Assembly: GCA_001566295.1 (NCBI GenBank)
Contig: KQ964246.1
Coordinates: 3,286,001-3,350,000 of the forward strand
Length of the DNA stretch: 64,000 bases
Source: Microdochium bolleyi
Taxonomy: Eukaryota; Ascomycota; Sordariomycetes; Xylariales; Microdochiaceae
Direction: 5' to 3'
The notes under the pieces were generated by a model. That model did not search any database. It saw only the letters and a program-made list of their open reading frames with translations, and was not told the DNA's origin. The position numbers and the translations under genes are program-made. This document shows, in pieces, positions 10,553 through 20,453 of the stretch. The stretch's first letter is position 1; the number at the start of each line of letters is the position of its first letter.

Positions 10553-12810
10553 TTACGTGCTCTTCCGATCAAAGTATGCCTTGGTCGCCTTGTCGATGAT
10601 CTTCTTGACCTCGGCCGCAGGGATCTTTTCCCTGCGATCAAAGGAGTAGAGGCCGTTGACCTCTTGCTCGATATCGGTCCTGTGTTGTCCCCTGTCAGCT
10701 TGGAACTGGTTTCCCTATAAGATGCATTGCTGAGACATTCGGAGACTGGCTGTGTTCACATCTTCAAGAACACTTACAGCTGCGTGTACACGAATCCGCA
10801 GCAGTGATCGCCGTCGACGACGGCCATGACCAAGCCCTCGAGCCGCTTCAGCAGATCAGCCGGATCCGCGGCCGTCGTGTAGCCCCAGTCCCGCTCCTTT
10901 TTCTCACCAGTGTCGCCCGTGGCCGCAGGTGCAATGTTGACGCCGCCGAACTCTGTGCACAGCACGGGCGCGCCGGGCCTGTGAGCCGCGCCGGGATCTC
11001 TCTCCCTCCTCTCTCCACTGCTGTCATCAGTGATCCGGGCGACAAACATATCCCTCCCGACCTTCTCCTCCAGGATCCCACCCTCGAGCGTGGCACACAT
11101 TTCCTTAAGCTCCGGGTGGTCCAGGTAACTATGGAACGTCGTCAGATCAGTGCACACGTGCTCCCAGCCGCAGTTGTCGTTGACCGGCCGCGTCGGGTCG
11201 AGCGTCTTGGTCAGGTAGTACAGCTCGCGAATGTGGTTCCGCTGCTCGGCGCTCTCTTTGAGGGCTGGATAGCCCCAGCTCTCGTTGACGGGCGTCCACG
11301 CCACGACGCACGGGTGGTTGACGTCCCTCCTCACGGCCTCTGTCCACTCGGCGTCGAACGCCGCGGCGTACGTGTCGCTGAATTCGTACGCGTTCGCCAT
11401 CTCGCCCCAGACGAGGTAGCCGAGCCTGTCGGCCCAGTAGAGGAACAGCGGGTCCTCGACCTTCTGGTGCTTCCGGCACCCGTTGAAACCCATTGCCTTG
11501 GACAGCTCAATGTCCCGCCTGCAGCTGTCCGGGGTCGGAGGGGTGAGCCCGGAGTCGGGCCAGTACCCCTGATCGAGGACGAGAGCCTGGAAGAGCGGCG
11601 CGTGGTTGAGGTACAGCGTGCTGTTGCCGCGGGTGTAGTCGATGTGCCGGAAGCCGGTGTAGGTCTTAACCTCATCGATCAGGATAGCGCTGTTGGACGA
11701 TGGGGAAGAGTACAGCCGTATCGTGAGGTCGTAGAGGTGCGGGTGAGCCGGGGACCAGAGTGCTAGGTTGCCTCGCCATGCACCCTCCGGGGCAGTGATG
11801 TCTCGAGCTAGACCGCCCTTGTGCTCGTCTCTCAGTGACAGCGGGACATCGATCCGGACGTAGTCCTTCTCGCTAGGCAGGTCTGACTTTCGAGTCGCAA
11901 CCGACTGGCCTTGGAAGAACCCCTCGATCTCGACAGAGTACCTGTGCCCAGCTCTCCGCCCAACGACCGCGATCTTGGCAGACAGCTTCCCGCCTGTGAT
12001 GTCGGTCGCATTGAGGATCGTGCCGGCACTGCCATCTCCGATGCGGGCTGGCGGGACAACCTCACTCCACACGGGCTGCCATATGCCGCTCGTGGGCGTG
12101 TAGAAGATGCTCTCGGGCTGCGGAGCCCAGTACTGCTTCCCCCTCGGCTGTGCGAGGTCATGAGGCGAGTCCCGCACCCTCATGACCAGCCTGACTTCCT
12201 TGCCTCCCTGCCCCGGCGTGGATAACGAGGCGTGGGCAGCCAAGGCGTCAGTCACGTCCATCTCGATTGGGACATGTCCTCCCCTGTGCGAGCCCACGAG
12301 GATCCCGCCCGCCCAGAGCGTCATCTCGTAGTCTACCGCCCCGAAGCGGAGGATCACGCGCTGGTTTGACTCGATCTCGGCCTGGCTACGCGGGTCCAAG
12401 AAGGACAGCCGCTCGTACCAGAACACCTCGTGTGCCTCATTGTCGTTTATCCCCGAGGCTGGGGTCTGAAATGCAAAGGGGACGTTGATGGGCTTCTTGA
12501 CGTGTTCTGCGACAGAAGCTTTCCTATCTTTAGTCGTGTCGAACCCCTTCTCTCGCAGCTCGGGGAACTGTGTGAGGGTCTGGGCCTTAACCTCGGCCTC
12601 ACTGAGGTTCGGATCCTGGTCTGCGGAATTAGATGAGGAACGTGTGCTAAGGGTGATGCTGTCCGGAACGCCCGAGATGTGCCAGCCCTTCTCAAGACCG
12701 ATGTCGTCGTCGTCGTACAGGATGGTCCAGCCGTCGTTTAGAGGGGCCCATTTGTGATTTGAGCGGACGAAGTCTGGGCGAGGGTAGGAGTCTTTGGACT
12801 GATACGCCAT
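10553..12810 (-). CDS. glycoside hydrolase family 2 (beta-galactosidase/glucuronidase-like), intracellular
   Basis: Retaining exo-glycosidase of the GH2 fold: N-terminal jelly-roll sugar-binding domain, immunoglobulin-like middle domain and C-terminal TIM barrel. Two exons, 12810-10778 and 10679-10553, yield about 719 residues; the join CAG-CT/G-ACC gives YTQLTDIEQEVNGLYSFDR, the usual GH2 end. The candidate acid/base is the Glu of VNESWGYPAL at about residue 510, and the candidate nucleophile is the Glu of CTEFGGVNI at about residue 620. The YTQL..EQEVNG block contributes to the active-site rim in the family. No signal peptide is visible, so it is probably cytosolic. The substrate cannot be told from the sequence: beta-galactoside, glucuronide and mannoside are all possible, with galactoside/glucuronide favoured by the NES and TEFGG blocks. 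Confidence 0.88.
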
Positions 12811-13603
12811 TGTGACAACTGATGACTCTCCGGTTTGTGATGAGTCAGTGTAGACAAGTATGTGTTAGATCGAAAGGGGCAGTCGACACGTCAAAGCAAC
12901 GAGAAGAAGAAAAGAGAACCGTGTTCCTTGAGCAGCAGCAGTGTTCACAACCAGACCCGTACGGGCATCCAATAATTATGGACCAGGGATGACGATCCCA
13001 GGATCCCAGGATGCGGGGAAGAAGATCAGCTGTAAGCGCCGGCATCTACCTTCCAACAACGGTCTGAATGTCGACCGACCCGCACACTACTCTCAGACCC
13101 TTGGTTTTCTTGAGAAAGTTGATCCCGTGGTTGAATTTTCTAGCTTATACGCGATTGGGCCCCAGGAGTGTCTGTGTACGTAGAGAGCTCGGGGGAATGA
13201 GCGCCGGGATGGATATCGGTGGGTGGTCGGGGACTACCATGCGGGGAATACTCTATTGAGCGACATGCTAGGCTTGTGAGCATGGAAGTCCAACCCTGGT
13301 TGTTGAGTCGAAAAACAACTTGTCACAGCAGGCAAATGGACTGTGGTTGAGCCCAGCTGCACACTTTCTAGGTAGGTCTCGCATCACTGATGCTTGGTAT
13401 TTGCTGTAAGTTGTGTCGTTGACCCATAATGCGCATATCCCGACGAAAGTCAGTTCAGATTCTTCCAACGCTAGCACACATAGCAGTTATCTAGTCCCGC
13501 ATACTCTAATCCTATACATACTCTCGTCATCATTGTCTTTCCATGTCTCATCACAGTATTCTCCCTTCTTTCTTCGCCATGGTTCAACACTTCTCAAGCG
13601 CCT
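12811..13603. other. intergenic region upstream of GH2, downstream of MCM4
   Basis: Contains the presumed GH2 promoter and the MCM4 3' UTR. No further gene is seen. Confidence 0.5.
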
Positions 13604-16600
13604 CTAAGCCACACCAGTGACACGGCGGACACTCCTTCGCGCACCTTCGCCAGTGATCATCACAAGGCCTTCCATCTCCAAAGCACGCATTGTCTCCGCA
13701 AAGTCGGCAGGCTCCACAGCAAGACTCGAGCCTTCGGTCAGACGCCTGCTGACTTCGCTGAAGCGGACACTCTGTCCACCGCTCGTCAGCTCGTCCAGGA
13801 GGCGGACGATGGCCTCCTTTAGCTCAGACTTGCGCTTGCGATCCGCAGCACTGGTACCCTCCGTGAGCAGGCTCATATCGATTCTGCCCTGAGAATCGGT
13901 GGCGGCGGTCTTCAGCGCAGACTGAATCAGACGCTCGGCCTCGAGGACATCAGCTTTGGTGACTGTGTCGCATAGACGCATTTTCGCATGCGCCTCGGCT
14001 AGACGGATCATCGACTCGAGCTGTCTTGTCGTTGCGGTGATACGTTTTTCCGCGGCTCTCACATCTTGACCAAGCTTGCGCATGCCCACGTACGCTTCGA
14101 CGAGCGCGGCAGATGCTTCCTGCGACAGGGTTGGGTGGATGTTCGATTTGGCGTACGAGATGTACGAAGTCAAGAACTCGACAGGCTACGTGGCGTTAGT
14201 CTTCTTGCTGGAAACACTGAAGTTTGAGCTGATAACTTACAAGGATATCATTGGCTGTGGCAGCGGATTGGGGCTTGTCTTCGAGGTACATAGAGAGCAG
14301 GTGGCGAGCAAGCCTCCGGTCTGATGACTCATTCACGCGGTCAAGAACAAGGTAGACTAGATCGAAACGTGAGAGAAGAGTCGGCGGCAGGTCAATGTTC
14401 TGCGGGACGGGCAGATCTGGATTGTAGCGCGAACCGATGGGGTTGGCGCAAGCGAGAATGCTCGTTCTGGCGTTGAGTGTCGTGATGATGCCTGCTTTGG
14501 CCACGGAGACTGTCTGCTGCTCCATGACTTCGTGCAGCACGGATCTCGTCGAGTCGTTCATCTTGTCAAACTCGTCGATACAACACACGCCGCCGTCGGA
14601 AAGGACGAGCGCACCAGACTCGAGGACGAGTTGACGAGTCTCGGGATCGCGAGTGACGTACGCCGTCAAACCAACAGCGGATGAGCCCTTGCCACTGGTG
14701 TAGACACCTCGCGGTGCGATCTTGTGCACATACTGGATGATCTGGGACTTGGCGGTGGAAGGATCACCGCAAAGCAATACGTTGATGTCTCCACGGTACT
14801 TGGGGCTGCCACCCTTGTGGAAAGTCTTGTTGGTGCCACCAAACATTTGGAGCAGGATGCCCTTCTTGACATCGTCCATTTCGTGGATAGAAGGCGCAAG
14901 AGACCGCGCAAGCAAGTCATAGATGTCTGGACGACGGGCAATCTCCTTGATCTTCTCTTCTTCCTCAGGTGTGATCTTGCGGACCTCGTCGATATTGTTG
15001 TCCGTGTCCACGGGTTCTTGGTCCAATGTCGATATATCGGCATCGAGACGCTTGTTATCCACCTTCGCCACGTGGACAACGTCCACAAAGGTCTTGAAGA
15101 TGCTCTTGACGGATCGCTGGCGTGGGTTGACTCTGACCGGGCTCACTCTGAAAATGCCAGTGATCTTGATGCGGTCACCAGCTTTGCAAAAATCCACTAG
15201 CTCGTTGTATACACAGACAGACACAGAGTGTGGTGTCTGGCCTGCAGGCACAGCATCGGGTGTCTCCTGCAACTTGATGACCTGCTTGTCCTCGAACTCA
15301 CACCGGTTGTGAACGATCTGCATCGAATTCTTCGAGCCACACATGGGTCGGGGGCATTCTGTCGGCTCTCTGATCTTGCCTCTGTCCAAGCCGACAAGGA
15401 GCGAGTGACTGCAGATCGCGCAGCGGAAGAAGGCTTGTCTCATATCAGGAATGACTGGCGTAGCGCGGATGACGAGACCCTTTACGCAGACAAGCTTGTC
15501 CATGTCCGACGGGTTGAGGTCGCGCATATTCGTGGGCTTGTCCAGGCCGAAGGGTCGGGTCATGTATGTCTGATCCATTACTTGCTCTTCGAGTGTCGGT
15601 CCTTGTTGTTGCTGAGGTCGCGGTGTTGCCGGCTCCTCGCCTCGCTCGGAGCTGAGGAAGTTCACATCGGAACTCTGGCTGTTTGTCGGTTGGGATGCGC
15701 CGTTGCTCTGACTTCTCTCCCTGGCCATCTCAGCTTGTGCAAGCTCAATCATTACATCATGGACAGACTGATCCATGAGAGGAACGATTTCTTGTGGGTA
15801 GTGCTGGATTTGGTGCCACATCTTGCGAGTAGGGGGATAGAGCTTGAAGTCCCGAATGTCCACATAGAGGATGCGCTGGCCGAGAATCAACATGTTCTGC
15901 AACTCTTCCCAGTAGGGTTTTGTGGGTGCTTCAGGGTCAGCATCAGTCTGCTCTGTGGTCATCCCGTCGGCCCACATTCGGTATTTCTTGGTGAAGTTCT
16001 TCAGGAAGTCCTTGAAGGTAGCGTAGGTGTCGTCGATAGAGACTGTCGTACCCCAGATAGAGGCATTGTCTTGGCCGCCGATACGGTCTGCTTCTGAGGT
16101 GTTCGGGTTGAGGTTGGTGAAGGATACCGCATCGGAATGGATCTCTTTCACAACGCGGCCAGACTCGTCGAGGATGACCCGGTTGGAGCGGGGTGTACCG
16201 CTGAGGATTTCTGAGTTGATGTCACCTCGACGCGTAGTTCTTGAAGCTCGCGGTGTGCGCGAGCCAACGAACAGAGCACTGCTATCACTTCTCAGGTCGG
16301 AGTTCGGGTGGAGAGCACGTCCTGGGCTTGAGCTCTCATATCTGATCGGCGATGATTCTGAGCAAAGACGCAGGTTAGCAGTGGACCGCCATGTCAGCGC
16401 AGACATTCTAACATACCACCAAGAAGGCCATGGCTTGCCCTCGGCGTCCGGTCGCCATCATTGCGCTGGGAATTCGTGCTTTGCGAGTTCGAGAAGTGGC
16501 GGAGTGGTGAGCTGGGAAGTGCTCCAGGAGTGCCTGCTGCACTGCTCTGGTCGCCATTGTCAACCACCGGAGGGGAGGACGCCTGACTGGCACCGTTTGC

Positions 16601-16756
16601 AGGCGAGGACTGATAGAAGAGAGGACTCGAGGCAAGCTGAGAGGTGCGTGTGGCCCGCGGCGTTCTTGCGCCTTGCGACGCACCACTGCCACTAGGTGCA
16701 GGACTGCTCCGCGCTTGCGAGCTGCGAGTGCTCCGTCTTTGCGACGGGGACGACAT
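13604..16756 (-). CDS. mcm4: DNA replication licensing helicase subunit MCM4
   Basis: Subunit of the hexameric MCM2-7 replicative helicase, loaded at origins in G1 (family knowledge). Three exons, 16756-16417, 16357-14241 and 14185-13604, give about 1012 residues. The N-terminal about 150 residues are Ser/Thr/Gln-rich with many SP/TP sites, typical of the disordered MCM4 tail phosphorylated by CDK and DDK. A C4 zinc motif follows (CAICS...CPRPMCGS). The AAA+ core has Walker A GDPSTAKSQ near residue 643, Walker B CIDEFDKM and arginine finger LLSRFDLV near residue 775; the C-terminal winged-helix region ends the protein. Intron 1 has a GCTAAC branch; intron 2 joins NDIL to PVEFLTSYISYA in phase 0. 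Three ACGCGT boxes lie about 200-240 bp upstream. MCM4 rather than another subunit is assigned from the long S/T tail and the PVEFLTSYI region. Confidence 0.96.
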
Positions 16757-17481
16757 TTTGCTTGGAGAGTCAAGGACAGAAGTAAAGCCAGGTGTGGAAC
16801 AGAAGTCAATAACAAGAGTTGCTGTCCTTGCGGGAATGAAGTGTACTTCGGGTGATGGGGGGATCTTGGGGAGAGGGGCGGAGAGTGGGACACGATGGTG
16901 GCATAATTAGATGCAGCGGGCTGGTTGCTTGGACAAAACGCGACCTTGGACAACCCACGCGTTGCCAGGGGTAAAGACGCGTTGAAGACGCGTAAAGTGG
17001 TTAACTATGCAGTGCGGGGCAACTTATGCTCACTGATTTATGCATCAGCCAAGTGGTGAGTGAGGATCATTGCGGGCCTACCCTGTATACTAGCGAGTTG
17101 AAGAGAAGCCACGGGGCAGGAGCTGAGAAATGCCCTTCGATGAGGTACTAGTTACTGAGTTGTCTCCACACTTGACAGCCGGTGCAGACCATAGAGGAAG
17201 TAGTGGCTACTTTGTCCCCAAAGATCGAGCTCGGCCAGGGGACACTTGCGCTGGCAGGGCGTTACTGGCGACAGGCTTCCTATCAACTGCATTCGAGCCC
17301 ACATTGAATCCGCAAGGAGTCGAAGCTTCCCAAGATACCCAAGAACAACTCGAGAGGACGAATACAGGTGCCGATACGACATCCGGCCTCCAAGGTTGTC
17401 AGACAGTCGTCCATACAGACTCCGTCCTCCACACCTACTATCCACCGCTATTGTGCACGAAGTGTGACCAACATCGCAACA
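16757..17481. other. divergent promoter region MCM4 / zeta-COP
   Basis: Apart from the ACGCGT cluster there is no convincing gene. Short plus-strand frames that run into the zeta-COP first exon are not supported by homology. Confidence 0.5.
16957..16993. promoter_or_regulatory. three ACGCGT (MCB-type) boxes upstream of MCM4
   Basis: Perfect palindromic ACGCGT occurs at 16957-16962, 16977-16982 and 16988-16993, and a one-mismatch ACGCGA lies at about 16938. They sit 201-237 bp from the MCM4 ATG. In yeasts this is the MluI cell-cycle box bound by MBF, which drives G1/S genes including MCMs. The motif cluster is seen directly; binding is inferred. Confidence 0.75.
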
Positions 17482-18216
17482 ATGGCGGGCATGAGCTTGT
17501 ACAGCGTCAATGCCGTGCTTATCCTCTCGAACGATGGCGACCGGATATTCACAAAGTACGCCACCCTTGGTCGCATTCCCAGCACGCTGCGATAGCCGCC
17601 CTACTAACACTCTGTGGCAGGTACTACAGCCCACCCCACGGCACCGGTGTGCCCGGAAGCGCCAGCAGCCCATATGCCGACCAGAAAGCACAGAAGTCGT
17701 TCGAGAAGGGTCTGCTCGAGAAGACTGTGAAGCAGACTGGCGACATCATCCTCTACGATAATCAAGTAGTGCTCTACAAGAGCGAGTCGGACGTCATGAT
17801 GGTTAGTTGGCCAGAACTGCAGTCAAGGGAGAGCCGAGTGCCTTCAACGGCCGCCAGTACTTTGTCGCTAATGAGCTGGATGTCCTTAGTACGTCGTCGG
17901 AGGTGCCGCCGAGAACGAAGTTCTCCTCTACAACGTCATCCTTGCGCTCCGGGATTCATTACATCTTCTCTTCAAACAGTCTGTCGACAGGCGAACGATA
18001 ATCGAGAATTACGACCTCGTCTCGCTGGCGATTGACGAGATCGTCGACGACGGCATCATCCTCGAGACCGACCCCACGATTGTTGTCCAGCGCTGCAGCA
18101 AGGCCCCCACGCAGGATGTCAACTTGAGCCGGATCGACCTCAGCGAGCAGGGTGTCAACAACCTCGCGCAATTGGGCAAGAGCAAGCTTGCGGACTGGCT
18201 GCGACAAGGATTGTAA
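17482..18216 (+). CDS. RET3: coatomer subunit zeta (COPI)
   Basis: Small longin-fold subunit of the COPI coat for Golgi-to-ER retrograde vesicles; pairs with gamma-COP (family knowledge). Three exons, 17482-17555, 17621-17801 and 17890-18216, give about 193 residues. The start MAGMSLYSVNAVLILSNDGD is the classic zeta-COP N terminus. Intron 1 has a CTAAC branch and restores IFTKYYSPPH; intron 2 restores SDVMMYVVGGAAENE. The later strand LLYNVILALRDSLHLLFK and the helix SVDRRTIIENYDLVSLAID are family blocks. The second and third exons were joined by reading phase as well as homology. It is convergent with SUA5, with fewer than 190 bp between stops. Confidence 0.95.
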
Positions 18217-18401
18217 TTGGAGGAACACAAGTTCAACCAAGGCAGGCCATACAATAGACAAAATACCGGACCATAAGTGTCGACGGTCACAGGACGTTGC
18301 GACCTTGGATCACAAGCTTCTTGATAGCGGGAGTGAACGACATCTAAAAATAGAGCCGACGATTACCTCTAAAGTTGGGAGCGTGGTGAGTGTATCTAAG
18401 G

Positions 18402-19766
18402 CTATCTCCTGACTTGCGACGCAGCCTTGCGCAACCGATTCATGACGGCGGCACCAATGTCCTCGTCGTCTAGTGTCCCCTCTACAAAAATGATATCTGC
18501 GCCTCTTCTATCCAGCTCCCGTAATGCCGAAAATAGTCCCTTGGCTATGCTCCGGGTATCTTCGCCAATGCTGATGTCTAGGATGTTCTTATTCCCATCA
18601 CTCACCTTGCTCTGGTCTGGCTTGATCTCTTTCACCTCGAACTCAACTGTCTCCTGTGTCTCTGGATCTGCGGTAGACAGCACAGAGTTGACCATGTTTG
18701 GTCCTGAGCTGACGCCAGCTCCCGCTGCCCAGAAGCGAGTCCTTATTATGCCGATTCGAGGTCCCCCTGTCTGACTTCCAGCCAGCTCCATCCTTGTGGA
18801 CAACCACTCCTTTGTGAACGAGTCGATATCCTCTGGTAGCACGCCTCGCCTGCCCTCTGCAAAGGACGCCTCATAGAGGACAACCCTGGCCTTGGGGCTG
18901 TAGTGCTTGTACTTCATCCCCGGGGCCCTGGGTGCTTCCTTGCCGATCTCAGCCGCGTCCTTGTATGCCTTCTGCACCTTCTCCCAGCCCGGACAGGTCC
19001 GCAGCTCGTCGATGCTGACGCCACCGGGTCGCAGGACTACTGGAGGGTCAGAAAGGCCGTCTACGACGGTGCTCTCGACGCCCACGCTACACGGCCCGCC
19101 GTCGAGAATGAGTTCTATCCTCCCGTCCAGATCCTCGAGAACGTGCTGAGCGGTTGTTGGTGACGGCTTGGTGGAGGCGTTCGCAGACGGCGCGGCTAGC
19201 GGTGCTCCAACTGATTTTATGAGCGACCGGGCGAGCGAGGACGCAGGCATGCGCACGCCGAAAGTTGAGAGGCCGGCTGTGACTTCGGGCGCCAGGACAG
19301 TTGGGGTCGGGTTCTTGAGCAGGATCGTGAGAGGCCCTGGCCAGAAACGCTCGATCAAGGGCACATATATGGCGGGAAGCAGGCTGGTCTTTGGCGGGCT
19401 TTCTACCCTCGTGTTGTCATGCTTCTCGCCAGAGAGGATGCTCTGGAGCATGCTCAAGTCTGCGACATGGATGATGAGAGGATTGTCCGACGGCCGCCCT
19501 TTGGCAGCGTAGATCCCCTTGACAGCCGCGGATCGTGTGGCGTCGGCGCCGAGGCCGTAGACGGTTTCTGTAGGGAAGCCGACAGGCTCATCCCATAATC
19601 GCAGGGCCTCTGCTGCCTGTTGGAGGTTCGATATGCTTTGTGACCCCTGGTCGGCGTTGACGTGCCAGGTGTATAACTTTTGTGTGTCGTCGAAGTGACC
19701 CAGGGGTTGGGCACTGGAGACCGGGAGTATGCGTGTCTCCATTGGTAATGTGAAGTCGCGAGCCAT
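18402..19766 (-). CDS. SUA5: threonylcarbamoyl-AMP synthase SUA5/YrdC
   Basis: Makes threonylcarbamoyl-AMP from Thr, bicarbonate and ATP, the first step of t6A synthesis on ANN-decoding tRNAs (family knowledge). From the first in-frame ATG (19766) the protein is about 454 residues. It carries the YrdC block FPTETVYGLGADATRSAAVK, the AAKGRPSDNPLIIHV block and the C-terminal Sua5 domain, consistent with eukaryotic two-domain Sua5 length. In frame upstream of this ATG there is an open leader with no ATG back to the stop at 19884-19886; its translation looks like a mitochondrial presequence (see finding). I chose ATG 19766 as the cytosolic start. A CACGTG palindrome lies at 19816-19821 within that leader. 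Confidence 0.94.
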   Translation of the reverse strand: MARDFTLPMETRILPVSSAQPLGHFDDTQKLYTWHVNADQGSQSISNLQQAAEALRLWDEPVGFPTETVYGLGADATRSAAVKGIYAAKGRPSDNPLIIHVADLSMLQSILSGEKHDNTRVESPPKTSLLPAIYVPLIERFWPGPLTILLKNPTPTVLAPEVTAGLSTFGVRMPASSLARSLIKSVGAPLAAPSANASTKPSPTTAQHVLEDLDGRIELILDGGPCSVGVESTVVDGLSDPPVVLRPGGVSIDELRTCPGWEKVQKAYKDAAEIGKEAPRAPGMKYKHYSPKARVVLYEASFAEGRRGVLPEDIDSFTKEWLSTRMELAGSQTGGPRIGIIRTRFWAAGAGVSSGPNMVNSVLSTADPETQETVEFEVKEIKPDQSKVSDGNKNILDISIGEDTRSIAKGLFSALRELDRRGADIIFVEGTLDDEDIGAAVMNRLRKAASQVRR

Positions 19767-20453
19767 TCTTGAGTGTGAGGTGGACAGGAACCTTGCGGCG
19801 TGCAGCCGGACGCGCCACGTGCTGAGCAGAGCCAACTTGAATGGGAGGGTGACTTGGCTTGTGAGAGCTATAAGTCGAACCCCTCAGTGAAAGTTGATAA
19901 TGCGGGCAGCCTTGACGAAGTAGCAGCCAGGCGTCTTCAGCTCCTCTATAAGGAAGGAAAGCTACAGAGGCAAAGCCGCAAGATATGAGGAGTATGACCT
20001 GTTGAATATCACTGATGGGTGTCGTCCTCAGTGCTTGCTGAAGGGTGTTGCGGCTTGACTCATCGCGAAATTTTTCGAGGATCGCAAACTCAAGCCTCAC
20101 AATCGACGTCACACCCGATTGGGCTGCCATTCTGTTCGAGCTAGAAGCCCAGGGTCTGGCAGGGTTCTGGATGCACTAAACCCCCTTGGCTTAGTGGGGC
20201 AGACAGTACCCGAAGAATACCTTACTGTCAAGGGATTTTGTGCGCAGTCTAGAGGAATTCGTATGTAGTGGTCATGTACTCGCTCTGTTCTCACTTGAGG
20301 TCGCCCAGGCGCATTTGCGGATCGTGTTAGTGAGGGAGCTCCCCAGTTGCCAGGTGTTCGAGCTTCCAAAGTCAACAACGACCACGACGGACGAGGCGAC
20401 GGAGACACAACCGCAAGGTCTCTCGACATGCGCTTCCCACCACCAGCGCCCCA
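19767..20453. other. divergent region SUA5 / COG4
   Basis: Shared upstream region. It contains the AUG-less in-frame leader of SUA5 (to 19883) and the presumed COG4 promoter. No separate gene is supported. Confidence 0.5.

Noticed and set aside
10804..11766. 320-codon plus-strand open frame
   Set aside because: Entirely antisense to the GH2 catalytic region, whose motifs and splice are clear; typical GC-driven shadow.
20100..20130. Possible 5' exon for SUA5 (ATG at 20130 followed by a GTGAGG donor)
   Set aside because: The only nearby acceptor in the leader is in the wrong phase, so it cannot be joined cleanly to the SUA5 frame.
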